The notes beneath the pieces were generated by a model. That model searched no databases. It had not been told where the DNA came from and saw only the letters and a program-made list of their open reading frames with translations. From positions 372,001 to 436,000 of the forward strand of contig NZ_CP011518.2 of assembly GCF_000972785.3 (NCBI RefSeq): a DNA stretch of 64,000 nt. The letters run 5' to 3'. Below, piece by piece: positions 18,065 to 28,385 of the stretch (position 1 is the first letter of the stretch; every line of letters begins with the position of its first letter). The DNA is from Pandoraea oxalativorans. GTDB lineage: Bacteria; Pseudomonadota; Gammaproteobacteria; Burkholderiales; Burkholderiaceae. A program made the position numbers and the translations under genes.

Positions 18065-18240
18065 CACCCCTACGCCGTCATGGGGGCAGCGCGAGCCCTG
18101 CGCCCCGTCGCCAAAGCCGGGGGACGCAGCGCGCGTTTGTGCGCGGCGTTGCGCTCATAGCGGCACGTCGCGAACCGGTTCGCCATCTAAGCGGGGACCG
18201 AGGCGAAGCGCTGCTAGTGGCGTGCCGACGTGAAGCGGCG
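18065..18240 (+). repeat. Copy 3 (diverged) of the ~190-bp repeat
   Basis: It shares GCGCGCGTTTxTG, GCTCATAG-type text, GCGAAGCGCTGC and GGCGTGCCGAC in the same order as copies 1 and 2. It lies about 310 bp upstream of the 628-aa gene and points away from it, as copy 2 does for the 686-aa gene. Confidence 0.55.
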
Positions 18241-18299
18241 CATCACCTTCTGCCGCATCCGCGCCGGCCGATGCGACTTCTCCGCCCGGTGGCGCGCAC

Positions 18300-18800
18300 C
18301 GTTATGCTGCCGGTGCGCAACGCTTAAGCCCGAGCTCGCGGAGGACCGCCGCGTCGCTGCGCAGGTTGTCCGTGACGATCACGCGCGCGTGACTCCAGCG
18401 CTTGAGCAGGCGGCGTATAAGCCGCTTCGCGGCGACCGGATCGCGACCGCATTGCCTCCGCACCTCCAGCGCAGCGCGGTGCTCGTTGACCGCCCCCCAC
18501 CGCCCGTGCTCGTTGCCATGCGTCCTCACGATGCAACGTGGGGCCGCCTCCCCGGCGCGACAGATCGCAGCGCTCGAACACGCCGCGCGATGGGCCAGAC
18601 CCCACAGCCTCGCCCCGCGCCATAGCACCTCGCGGGTCATCATTACCCCGGGCGGACAACAGCTCCTCGACCCTGCGCAGGGACAGCGGGCAACGGTCAT
18701 ACCGCCACCCCTCAGCCCCACCGCGTCGCGTCTGACGCCCGGCGCCAATCGGTAGCCCGTAAACGAAATCGGCGCGGCGAGCAAGCGCTGGGGCTGCCTG
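18300..18800 (-). pseudogene. IS6-family transposase, multiply frameshifted
   Basis: Pieces in different minus frames (FTGYRLAPGVRRDAVGL, VEELLSARGNDDPRG, VRTHGNEHGRWGAVNEHRAA, RLIRRLLKRWSHARVIVTDN, LRSDAAVLRELGL) line up in order with an IS6/IS26-type transposase, ending at the VTDKLRSY block with its second Asp. Both ends are lost. Confidence 0.72.
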
Positions 18801-19038
18801 TGGATTTTTTCCTGGCGCATGGGATCCTCCGCCCACCCCACCCCCTGACCCTCTCCGTGCGATCGCTGAACCTGCGCATGCGCCTTAGAAAGCCGCGGCC
18901 GCCTTCCGCCCTGATGCTGGCTGCGGGGGCGCTGTGGGCTGTTCTTCGCTAGTGTTGACGGCGCAAAGGCCAAACTCACCGAGCGTGCGCCCCCGACGCG
19001 CTACGCCCTCGATTTGTCCAGAGGGGCGTACCCACCCA

Positions 19039-22000
19039 CTAGAATCGGTAGCGCACGCCCAGCCGAGCGCCGATCGCTGAGACACCGTAGTTGTCCAGAT
19101 TGGTCTGCGCATTGAGCTCGCCATAGACGGCCAATCGTTGCGTGACCTGCCCGTTGGCCCCCACGGCCACACGCACCGCCGCGCCGACGTTACCGAGGTC
19201 AAAGGCCGTCCCGGCCAGCACCGGAGTCGCCCCGTCAAGCCACGTGTACGACAGGCCCCACCCCACATACGGCGTCCACGACGAATCCACACCCTCGATC
19301 GGGTATGAGAAGCGTACGCCCGCCAGCGTCGTCCAGGCGTGGCTCGTGCCAAGCGCGACCGACACACCGTCCTTATCGGTCATGTCGCGCAAAAACATCG
19401 ATTGGCTCATGACCTGTGCGCTCGTCTCGACCTGCCAGCCACTCGGCAGACTCACGCGCCGGCCCCCCTCGAGCGAGACGTCGAGGCCCGTGCCGTAGAG
19501 CGTGCCCACGTTCTTCGTTTGCCCATTCACGCTCGCGCGGTAGAAGTGGCCCGCCACAATCGCGTCGGCATACCAGCCTGACCGGTTTTCCCAGGTGGCG
19601 CTCAGCGCCAGACTTTGTGCCTGCAACGACAGCTTGCTTGGCATCCCCGCCCCGTCCTTAGGCGTCGCCGTGCTCGAGCCCACTGTGCCGGCGATCCCGA
19701 CGCGCAGGCTGTCGCGCTCACCGATCCGATAACGCGCAACATTGCCACCAAACTGCACCGCTTCGCTGCGCTGGTTGAAATCGACCCCATAATTTTTCCA
19801 GGGCACGTTGCTGCCATAATCGCCGGTCTCAGCCATCACCCGTGCGAACCCTTCCGCACGCGCCCCCCCCCCCGCGCCGTCGGCTTGCCTGCGCATGTCG
19901 CTTAGCCGCGCGTGCAGGCTGTCCATGATCATCGCGCCATAACGCTGCAACGCCAACGGCGCCAACAGGTAAGCACCGGCCTGCGGCAGCACCATCGGGC
20001 GCACATCGGGATCCACCCCTGGCACGATGTTGCCGCTCTGGTCTTCGTAGGCAGTCTGCAAACGGTAGTCCCACAGCGCCGACGGGCTCGGCTCGGCCAC
20101 GCCGTACTTCGAGCCCGGCCCGTAAGCGAACAAGCGGTACTGGTAAATGCTGCCCGGTGCAGCGACGTAGGAGCGATCGAGTTGGAACGCACTCATGGCC
20201 GCATTGCCGCTCACCTGCACCAGCGAAATGCCTTCATCGGCGTGAAACAAATTGTCGAGGCGCATATTGCTGTTGCCGCCGGTGCCTTGCGTATTCAGAT
20301 GCAGGGTCGTCACCCCACTCACGTTGCCCGCGATGACCAGCCGATCCGTGAAACTGTTGGACGCGCCCCCGGTATTGAGGAAGGTGTTCAGCGTGACGCT
20401 GCCTCCCCCCTGGTAGTTGCCGTTCACCGACAGCGTATAATATGGCCCCGCCTTAGAGGCGGCCGGTTGCTGCACAAACGCAACGCTGCCGAGGTTGGAC
20501 AGATCGTTCACGCTCGCGTTGCCGGTCAGATTCCAGGTGGTGCGCGCATCGGCCAGCGTCAGATTCACTTCGCCCCCATTGGACTGATTTACCCGCCCGC
20601 TGAATGTGGTGCCCCCGGCCAGCGTCGCATCGACCACCGTGGTTTTGCCCCCTCCGTCGGCGGTCATCGCCCCGCTCAACGTGGAAGCACTGGCATTGAA
20701 AACGCCCCGCCCCCCTGCGACGATCGAATATAGGTCGCCATCGCCCGCGACCACCACGTTCGACAGCGTGACGCGCGTGCCGTCCGCCGCCGTGATGATC
20801 GGCGCGCCCGTCGCGTTGGTGATCGTCCCGCCGCCAATCGTAAGTGCGCCCTGCTGCACCGCGAGCCCCCCCGTGAACGTCGCGCTGCCCAGGCTCAGGC
20901 TGCCCGCTCCCGCTTTGGCAAACGCCGCGTTGCTGCTGACCCCCACCACACTGCCCAGGCTCGCCGTGACGCCATCGTCAACACTCACGCTGCCGTCGCT
21001 GTAGAGCTGCACCATGCGGCGCGACGCAAAGCTCCACGGTTTGCCCGGCATCGCGTTCGAGATCTGCAGCTCACCGCCCATCAATCGGATTTCGCGCGAG
21101 ATTGTCGTGTCGCCCAAATTCGCATCGCGCGTCACCTGCAGGGTGCCACCTCGAATCTGCGTCGCGCCGACGTACTGATTCTCGCCCGTCAGTTGCGCGG
21201 TGCCGGCGCCCTGCTTGATCACATACACGCCCGCCCCCTTCGGGCTGGCACTGCTCCCAATTTGGTACGCGACGCTCTGCCCGCCGATCACCACCAGGTT
21301 GTCGTTCACCCCGATCACACCCCCGCCAGCGCGACCATCGAGCACCGTAATGCCCCAGTTCGCTGCGGTCTGCGGTTGGCCCGCATCAAACGGGACGTTA
21401 TTCGCCGACAGGTCAAGCCAGCCACCATTGATGTGGAATGTCCTGACGAACTGCGTGGTGTCGCCCACCTCGGCTACCGCGAGTACGCCGCCGTTAAGAT
21501 AGACGTCGCCCCCGAATCCCCACGCACTCGCGCCCGATAACACCTGCGTGTTGGTGCCGCTTTTCGTCAGAGTGCCCGTGCCGTTAATCGCGCCGCTAAA
21601 GGTGTAGGCCCCCGCCATCGGCTGACTGCCGCCCAGGTTCAGCGAGCCCGCTCCGAGCTTGACGGTGCCCCCGCCCTCCAGATAGCCGAGGGTGAGCGGC
21701 CCCGGATGCGCCGTGGCGTCCAGCATGCCCGCGGCGGCCCCCCCCGCTGCCGCGTCAAGTCTTACCACGGCGTCGGGCGCCGACGCCGTGCCGCGAAACT
21801 GCACGGTGCCGCCGGCGGTGGCCCACAGCCCGTTGCCGTTCGTCGATACATCGTCGGCCAACGTAATCGTGCCGCCGCTGCCGGCCTTCGCGCCCCACGT
21901 CAGCGGGTCCGCACCGGTGCCCGCCAGGCGCGCGCCCGCAGGACTGGCAAATACCGCACCGCTTCGCAGCGTCAGGCGCCCACCGTCGTGCGCCTCGAGC

Positions 22001-23379
22001 AGTGCGCCACTCGCGACGCTGAGATTGGCCAGCGACAGCCCGTTACCATCGAGCGTGTAGCTACCGGCACCGCGCACCGAGAAGGCGTCGGCATGTTGGC
22101 CTTGGGTGGTAATCGACGTGCTGGGGTCCAGAGTGAGCGTCACCGCCCCTGCCGTGTCGGGCTCGAGCATCACGCCGGCCGTCGCGTCGGCCTGCGTCGT
22201 GACTGACAGGCCCGCCTGGCCGCGCAGCGTCCCCGCGCGCAGGTGCAAACCATAGGCGCTCGCCCCCGTGGTGGTGATCTGCGTTTGCCCCGGGTCTACC
22301 CTCCCGCCCGTCAACTCGATACCGTGCGCACCCGCGCCATGCGTGGTGATGGCACTCTTTGCCATGGCACTGCTGGCGCCGAGCGTGGCGATCCCCGCGC
22401 TGACGTTTAGGCCCTTGCCGCCGGTCGCGTCCACCAGGAGGTCCGTGCCGGTCAGCGTCGAGCCCGCACCGCTGAGCACGATGCCATCCCCCTTCAGCGA
22501 CTGCACCGTGACGCCCTTAAGTGTCACGCTCGCATCAGCGGCCGCCGCAATGCCCACACCGCCGACGATGCGGCTGGTGGCGTCGGTGCCCATCACCGTG
22601 AGCGTCCCGAAGTTCACGTCGGCCCCGCGGCTCACGCTCGCGACCTCGACGTCCACGTGCCCCCGGAGATCCACCACCGAACGCGGCGCGACCGCAACGC
22701 CGACAATCCCCTCGGGGCTCGTTCCATTTAGCGCACGCACCGTGATGGAGTTGTCCGAGACCAGCGTGCCCCCATTTCTGGCGTTCAAAACACCATTGGA
22801 TGCGCCCGCCGTCCCGTAGCCGGACGCGGTGATCGCAGTGACCCCATGAAACGCGACCGACGCGCCCGCCCCCCACGCCGTGATCGCCTGCGAATCAAAT
22901 CCGGCGATTGAGCCCGCGAAATTCGAGTTCACATTCACCGTGGCGGTGTGTGCCGGATCCTGGGCAAACGCATATAGCAGAGACGCGCCCCCAATTCCCG
23001 CCGCCGTCGACCTCACCAGGGTCGGACCATTGAGCGTCACACTGATGGAATCGCTAGGGCCCGTCACCGTGTCGACAAAAATGGCGTTCTGCGTATTGAC
23101 GGTGAGGGTGTTATTTCCGGCGGCCACATAATTGCCCACAAAATTCAACACCCACGCCCCGGTGCTGCCAGAGCTCACGTCGACACAGGCCCCGGCCCCC
23201 AGATTGGCGTTGGTCTGCGTCGTCGTGGCGCACTGCGCGAGCGCCGTCTCCGGGCCCGCGGCCATGCAACCGATCCCCGCCAATGCCCGCACTAATTGCT
23301 TAATCCGCCAGGGACGACAGGCCCGCGCTTGCTGCGTTTGCTGCGTTTGCTGCGTTTGCTGCGTTTGCTGCGTTTGCAT
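19039..23379 (-). CDS. Autotransporter with beta-helix passenger and C-terminal beta-barrel (type V secretion)
   Basis: The 1446-residue protein opens with five TQQ units, then a signal-peptide-like RIKQLVRALAGIGCMAAGPE followed by TALAQ. The passenger (residues ~50-1150) is Gly/Ala/Thr/Asn-rich with parallel beta-helix character and autotransporter-associated repeats such as GTGTLTKSGTNTQVLSGA and GAGTAQLTGENQYVGATQIR. From ~1170 the sequence matches an autotransporter barrel (PF03797 type): RVGIAGTVGSSTA, LSATWENRSGWYADAIV, LEGGRRVSLPSGWQVETSAQ, FSYPIEG, SWTPYVGWGLSYTWLDG, and a C-terminal LGVRYRF ending in the required Phe. It is an outer-membrane or surface protein, probably an adhesin or secreted virulence factor. 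No protease motif was found. The gene stands alone. Confidence 0.93.
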   Translation of the reverse strand: MQTQQTQQTQQTQQTQQARACRPWRIKQLVRALAGIGCMAAGPETALAQCATTTQTNANLGAGACVDVSSGSTGAWVLNFVGNYVAAGNNTLTVNTQNAIFVDTVTGPSDSISVTLNGPTLVRSTAAGIGGASLLYAFAQDPAHTATVNVNSNFAGSIAGFDSQAITAWGAGASVAFHGVTAITASGYGTAGASNGVLNARNGGTLVSDNSITVRALNGTSPEGIVGVAVAPRSVVDLRGHVDVEVASVSRGADVNFGTLTVMGTDATSRIVGGVGIAAAADASVTLKGVTVQSLKGDGIVLSGAGSTLTGTDLLVDATGGKGLNVSAGIATLGASSAMAKSAITTHGAGAHGIELTGGRVDPGQTQITTTGASAYGLHLRAGTLRGQAGLSVTTQADATAGVMLEPDTAGAVTLTLDPSTSITTQGQHADAFSVRGAGSYTLDGNGLSLANLSVASGALLEAHDGGRLTLRSGAVFASPAGARLAGTGADPLTWGAKAGSGGTITLADDVSTNGNGLWATAGGTVQFRGTASAPDAVVRLDAAAGGAAAGMLDATAHPGPLTLGYLEGGGTVKLGAGSLNLGGSQPMAGAYTFSGAINGTGTLTKSGTNTQVLSGASAWGFGGDVYLNGGVLAVAEVGDTTQFVRTFHINGGWLDLSANNVPFDAGQPQTAANWGITVLDGRAGGGVIGVNDNLVVIGGQSVAYQIGSSASPKGAGVYVIKQGAGTAQLTGENQYVGATQIRGGTLQVTRDANLGDTTISREIRLMGGELQISNAMPGKPWSFASRRMVQLYSDGSVSVDDGVTASLGSVVGVSSNAAFAKAGAGSLSLGSATFTGGLAVQQGALTIGGGTITNATGAPIITAADGTRVTLSNVVVAGDGDLYSIVAGGRGVFNASASTLSGAMTADGGGKTTVVDATLAGGTTFSGRVNQSNGGEVNLTLADARTTWNLTGNASVNDLSNLGSVAFVQQPAASKAGPYYTLSVNGNYQGGGSVTLNTFLNTGGASNSFTDRLVIAGNVSGVTTLHLNTQGTGGNSNMRLDNLFHADEGISLVQVSGNAAMSAFQLDRSYVAAPGSIYQYRLFAYGPGSKYGVAEPSPSALWDYRLQTAYEDQSGNIVPGVDPDVRPMVLPQAGAYLLAPLALQRYGAMIMDSLHARLSDMRRQADGAGGGARAEGFARVMAETGDYGSNVPWKNYGVDFNQRSEAVQFGGNVARYRIGERDSLRVGIAGTVGSSTATPKDGAGMPSKLSLQAQSLALSATWENRSGWYADAIVAGHFYRASVNGQTKNVGTLYGTGLDVSLEGGRRVSLPSGWQVETSAQVMSQSMFLRDMTDKDGVSVALGTSHAWTTLAGVRFSYPIEGVDSSWTPYVGWGLSYTWLDGATPVLAGTAFDLGNVGAAVRVAVGANGQVTQRLAVYGELNAQTNLDNYGVSAIGARLGVRYRF
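23328..23379 (-). repeat. 9-bp tandem repeat in the autotransporter start region
   Basis: Five copies of a TGCTGCGTT unit (plus strand) encode the TQQ repeats directly after the start codon. A 9-bp unit changes length without shifting frame, so it would alter the N-region of the signal peptide rather than switch the gene off. Confidence 0.88.
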
Positions 23380-24471
23380 TAGGATTATCCACTCTCAAAA
23401 AATAGAAAACAGCCTGTGAACGCCCAGCCGTGCAATGACGACGGGCAGCCCAGGCTGCCGATCCGATCGGCGGGAGTCTGCGCGGCCCGATCCGGCGCGC
23501 GGGCTCCCGGCCCCACATCAGAGCGTCTCGCAGTATGCTAACGAACGGCGCTGCCAGCGTGCGTGCCCCACTGACGTCGCTCACTGCGTTCCGTTTTTCT
23601 TCGGCCAGCGCCGATCCTGCGAGGCGGCCGACGCTTGCTCGCCGCAGCGCTGCCTCGGCGAATGTGCGCTCACCGCGCGTGGCGCTTGCGCTGTACGCGT
23701 CGCCCCGGGGGGGCTCTTGCCGTGAGCTAACGAAGCCATCGCCGAGACCGCGATGCCGACGCCTTCGGCTCGCGAAGCGCTCACCAGACGCCTACCCCCC
23801 GGCCCGCCCCTGCGCGACGCGACACGACACGCGCGCGGGTACCCCACAGGGGACACGGCCCGGGCGACACCACGACGCGCGCGTCGCCGCGGGAAAAACG
23901 CCCTGCATGGCCGGTGCGCACCGTGGCGGCGAGACCACCGCGCGATGCGCCTGGTCGCGGCCGGGAAATGCAACTCCAGGAGAGACGTGTGTTGCAGGAC
24001 TGTCCCGGGCCGCGCTCCGGCGTGCGAAAGCCGGTTGCGCCCAAGCAGCCGCGACCGCGATCTTCTGCTTGACCATGCTCGCCCGCAGACGCTTGCTCTC
24101 CCCTGTGCGCCAGGATAGCGACGCTGCCCTACCCTGTCACCCAGGACAAATCACCGTGCCACGTGCCCGGTCCCGCGCATCCTTTCCCTAGCGCGCCTCA
24201 TCCGCCATGGGACGCACGCTTAGTGCTACTAATAAAACGGCTTTGTCGGCGTGCGCCCGCAAATATCGCAGCTAGCCCAGCGCACTGCGCTGCGGCACCG
24301 CCTCGCGATAAGGAGGCAATCAGCTCCCTGCGTGTCCATGGCAGGGCGCGCGCGACGTCACAGAAGGCCAAGTGCCGGACAAGCCGGCGGCGTTCGCAGC
24401 GCGCCGGATGACGCAGCGATCCTCGCCCCTTAACGGCGACGCTGGCGGGCTTACGGTGATACCGTCTGCAC
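23380..24471. other. Gene-free region upstream of the autotransporter
   Basis: About 1.1 kb of GC-rich sequence. I find no supportable gene, RNA or transposon remnant. The autotransporter promoter should lie in the first 200 bp (the ATTATCCACTCTCAAAAAAT area is the only AT-rich patch). Confidence 0.5.
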
Positions 24472-25647
24472 TCAGCGCCCGTGAAACAGGGTGGCCAGCT
24501 CAAGCGGCCGGCCAACGTGGAAGCCCTGCACAAACGGAGCCCCGATATGACGGGCCATGAGCAACGCCTGCTCGTCCTCGACGTGCTCAACGATGAACAG
24601 CCGGGCGTGCTTTTGCGCCGCAGCGATGACCTCCATCAACGCGGCCCTTCCCTGAGCGCTGTGCTTAGCACCGGTGACCAGCGGCCCGGCGATCTTCACA
24701 AAATCACTGCCGCCCAGCGCGGCCAGCGTGTCATCGCTATGGCTGGCACCGAAGTCGTCGACCCCGACTCGGCATCCCAGTTGCCGAAGTTTCGTCGAAA
24801 ACCGACGGCAATGGCCCGGCATAGGACGCGCCGTTTCGGTAATTTCGACGATCAGGCGCCGTGCGACCAGCGGCGACGCCGCGAGCTGTGCGAACGTGGA
24901 GTGCCACCACGCGTCCTCCACGGCGCTGCCCGCCGAGATATTCACGCCCAGCACCAGCTGCGCGTCCTGCGCCAGAAGCCTGATCGCACGCTGTGTCATA
25001 TCGCGATCGAAGGCCCGCATCAACCCCAGCTTCTCGAGGCTGCCGATGCGCATCTGATGCGCCACCGACGCGCCCGAATCACGCGCACTTATCCGGGCCA
25101 GACACTCATAGTAAAAAACCTTGTCTGGGGCCCCGGCTTCGCAAATCGGTTGCAACACGGCCCGCACCCTTCCTTCGCGCATCGCGTCGTGGACGCTCGA
25201 CGCCTGATCAATATCCCGCTGGCACGCGAGCTCAGGGCCCGTCGGCATGCAGGACGGCTCGCCGTTACGCGGCGCGTGCGCCTGCGCATCCCCGCCCCCG
25301 TGAGGATCGACCCAACGGGCGCTGAGCGCCGCGAGCGAGTGCACACCGCGAGCGGCGGCGTGCGCGCCGCTGAGCTCCATGACTAGCGCCTCGAGCAGCC
25401 CGGCCCGACCGCGAGCGCCCTCGATGCTCGCCTGCGTCAGACCGTGACGCCATTCCACCGAAATTCGGCTCGTCCCTCGCCACGCAATTTGCGCGCCGGC
25501 CAAACGCTGGCGCACGCGCGCAAACACCGCCTGGCCAATGTGCGCCCACGCCGTAGGGCCGAACGCCGCGAGAATCTGTGCGCGATTGACCAGGTCGATT
25601 TGCGCAACGTACCTCCCCGACGCTGGCGGGTGCTCAGTATTAGGCAT
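24472..25647 (-). CDS. EAL-domain protein, probable cyclic-di-GMP phosphodiesterase with degenerate N-terminal domain
   Basis: Residues ~155-388 form an EAL domain with the key residues in order: ECL (181-183, replacing EAL, so Glu181 is kept), Asn236 in VNISAG, Glu268 in VEITET, Asp297-Asp298 in VDDFG, Lys318 in VKIAG, Glu354 in VEHVEDEQ, and Gln374 in QGFHVGRPL. All metal and substrate ligands appear present, so hydrolysis of cyclic-di-GMP is likely. Residues 1-110 (VAQIDLVNRAQILAAFG, VFARVRQRLAG) look like a decayed GGDEF domain without its signature loop. There is no membrane segment, so it should be cytosolic. The start at 25647 gives the whole N-terminal domain. It stands alone, with no operon partner, and no hrpII box was found. 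Confidence 0.88.
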   Translation of the reverse strand: MPNTEHPPASGRYVAQIDLVNRAQILAAFGPTAWAHIGQAVFARVRQRLAGAQIAWRGTSRISVEWRHGLTQASIEGARGRAGLLEALVMELSGAHAAARGVHSLAALSARWVDPHGGGDAQAHAPRNGEPSCMPTGPELACQRDIDQASSVHDAMREGRVRAVLQPICEAGAPDKVFYYECLARISARDSGASVAHQMRIGSLEKLGLMRAFDRDMTQRAIRLLAQDAQLVLGVNISAGSAVEDAWWHSTFAQLAASPLVARRLIVEITETARPMPGHCRRFSTKLRQLGCRVGVDDFGASHSDDTLAALGGSDFVKIAGPLVTGAKHSAQGRAALMEVIAAAQKHARLFIVEHVEDEQALLMARHIGAPFVQGFHVGRPLELATLFHGR

Positions 25648-27949
25648 GCTTTGCGTTCTCCCCTAGGAGTCGCGACGGCGAACGGGGCGCCAGCAACGAC
25701 TCGCCCGTTGCGCCGGCCCTTGCTTGCCTGCACGACGGGTACACTCGATCCGCGAATGACGTGTGTGAGTCGGCACGAGACGAGACGGACAGTCTCGGAG
25801 GCGCTGCCGGGTGGGCTCTGCCGCGAAAGCCTCGCTCTTGGTCTTCGCGCGCCCTTGTCGAAAGACAAGCCCAGTCGACCAGGAAAATAGGGGGCAAGGC
25901 AACGTGAAAAATCATCGGCCACGGTCGGTCAGGACAAATCCCGTGTTTCGCACATGACGCGTCAAACGTCATGCCCGTGCCCGCCCGGACGAACGCATGG
26001 AGCCCGAAACGAGCCGGCACGCCTGGTGCACCTTCCCTGCGAGCCTTCGTTGCCCCTAATCCTCACGACGCTGCCCGGGTGCCACGTGCCATCTTGGCAC
26101 ACGTGGCACCGCGCTCCGCTTCCTGAGCGCCTGAGCGTATCTGCAGGCGCGCGTCGCGCTCACGCGCCAATATACCGAAAGTACGCGTGCCGTACTGCAC
26201 TCAATGCAGAAATTCTTCGTCTCAGCGTTCCTGTCTCATCGCCTACACGCAGTGGGCCCGCACGCGTCGCTCACCGCTGGCGCCCGGGCCACCATCAACA
26301 CCCCGCGCATTGAAGCGGTGTCACACCCCATGGCCGCTGCGTCCTGCATCGTTATGGACGGCTCAACCCCGGCCGCAACCGGCTGCCTGCGCTCACCAGG
26401 CTTGCCGCCCTTGCCCCGGCCCACCGGTTGCGCGGGGCGAACGGTGCGAAGCTCCCCTCAGTGACCCGCCCCCGGTGCGGGCGCGCCGCCGTTCGCGGGG
26501 GTGCCGCGAGTGGGCGCTGAACGCGTCCCCGCGCCGTCCACCGTCTTTTGCGGCGCGATGCGAACCACCGCGCCAGACCGACGTCGCTCCAAGGCGAGCC
26601 TGCCGGGGTTGCCGGCATACCGGCCGGCGGCGCCGCGACGAGATCCTGCCCGCCTTGCCTGCCGGCCAGCGCGAACCACGCTGCAGGCGACACTCGCCTG
26701 ACCGACATGCGTTGCCCGAGTGCCACCCGGCCGGTCCCGCCCTTCGCCCGGCTGCCCCCGTACACGCTGCTCGCGCGCTCTCGTGCAGGCCCGGCGTCGG
26801 CCGCCGCGTCCGACCGACGCCGGCGACGCTCACCAGCACAGTGCGCCGCCCCGCGCGGAGCGACACGCCGCGTTTATCGCGCGTCGGTCCGCGCGTCGGT
26901 CGCGTTATCCTACGCGGGAGGCTCGCCCCGCGCGTTCGAAAAGCGGCGGTTCCTTCCCGATTTTGCGCGCCGCTCGGGGGCCCGACGATTCCGGTCAGCT
27001 GAATAGGGCTCAAGCAGCGCGATCACGGCATTTTCCGCACAGCATTCCGTGACCGTGAAAGATACCTATGTCCGCGAATGCCGGTTTTTGCCGATCGCTC
27101 TTGCCAGCTCGAAGATGGGCTCGCGCGAAATTCTGCCGTCAGGCCCTGGTCCGTGGGCATCCGCCAGGCGGTCTGTGCCGCCGGTGCCGGCCCCGTCCCC
27201 CTACATGGATGCCACTGTCCCGGGGTGGCTGCGCTGTGCTTCGGTCGTGCCCCTGCCGCCGGCGCTTGACTGCGGTTGGCGCGGGCACGCATTGCGGGCG
27301 GCGACCCCGGGCCAATTTACCGCTGCGGCGGGCGCCCCGCAGCCAAACTCGCGCACTTCGGTCTGACGGCGACGCCCCTTCTTTGTTGACGAACCGCTGC
27401 GTCAACTGGGCGCGGCGATGGAACTGGCATGGCGCTTGAGCCCCTCATGGGCGATGCGACTCGGGCCGGCGGCGGGCAACGCCTGGGGCTCGCTCACCCC
27501 CCGCGGTTCGAGCTGCGGATCGCCGCGATTCTTGTGCGGCGGGCGCCGCCTGTGTCGTACCATTCGTTGCCTAGGTAAAAGCGCTCGCGCGCCCAGCCCA
27601 TCACGTGTCCGGCCTGACTGACATTACTGAGCGGGCAGGCTAACTCGAGCCTCCCGACGTTGGCGTGGAGGACTTTCCGGCCTTGCGTCAGGCCGAACTT
27701 CTTGCGGTTCGGGGGCCGCAACGTCGCCGCAACTGTTGCGACGAGCAACGCCGCCCCGCGGAGCGAGACGGACGACGGTCAGATTTAGCTGAGGCTATTC
27801 CACCTGACACCGGCAGAATATCGCCGCGCTACCGAATGTTGTGCGGCCACCGGGGCCGAGAGTCGCCCGACACCAGGGCTGCGAAAAAACCGGTCAGCTC
27901 CCCTCTCTTGGATGACGTCTGAGCGAGGTATTTCAACCGGCGGCTAGAC
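25648..27949. other. 2.3-kb stretch without a recognisable gene
   Basis: GC-rich sequence with open frames on both strands but no frame giving a protein-like composition or a known motif. I see no RNA gene or array. It may be an eroded coding region. A search with translated comparisons would be needed to say what it was. Confidence 0.5.
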
Positions 27950-28053
27950 GTTCACCGTCCAACTTCCGGGGCCCACTTGATGAAGTCGCAGCGATCACTC
28001 TGGACACCGCAGACACCTTTGTCCATGCGGCGTTCAAATCACACTTACCGCTC
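27950..28053 (-). pseudogene. Fused ends of an IS150-type element and an IS66-C-type element
   Basis: CACCGTCCAACTTCCGGGG at 27951-27969 resembles the right end of the IS3 element at 40937-40963. From 27976 to about 28052 the text (CACTCTGGACACCGCAGACA, then TTTGTCCATGCGG) matches the outer 75 bp of IS66-C at 40969-41031. The same junction therefore exists twice in the window. Confidence 0.65.
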
Positions 28054-28054
28054 T

Positions 28055-28385
28055 CGCGCCGCTGGCGGCAGCCTCGCCGGCGCAAAAAACCACTCGCCAC
28101 TGCGCCCCATGATGCGCAAACCAGGCCCGCTCCCACCTCCCGCCATTCCATGCTGCGTCGTTCAGCCCGTGAATCGCCTGCAAGGCCATTAGCCATCCCT
28201 GCTGCGCTCCGTCTCCCGATCGTCCTGCGTGCGCAGCGCCCGAGCCCCGGTACCTGGCGACGGCGCCGCTCATCCATGGCCGGAATGTCAGCACGCTTAG
28301 CTTCGGTTCGTCCGCCACCGCTGCAACCCTGCGGCTTGCGCGCTGCAGGGCCTTCGACAGCGCCTACTCAGTGTACTCAACAGCA
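28055..28385 (-). pseudogene. IS3-family OrfA remnant related to the one at 47616-48119
   Basis: The minus strand reads ALSKALQRASRRVAAVADEP, KLSVLTFRPWMSGAVA, then LMALQAIHGLNDAAW and ERAWFAHHGAQWRVVFCAGE. These align in order with LSKVLRRGSRTVGAVADELN, VLTLRKWMRGAAA and HGWCRERGLFAHHLAQWRAQ of the intact OrfA. Confidence 0.72.

Noticed and set aside
26352..27052. Open frames of 100-270 codons in the GC-rich stretch
   Set aside because: Long frames exist on both strands at once with Arg/Pro/Ala-dominated composition and no motif; this is what random GC-rich DNA gives.
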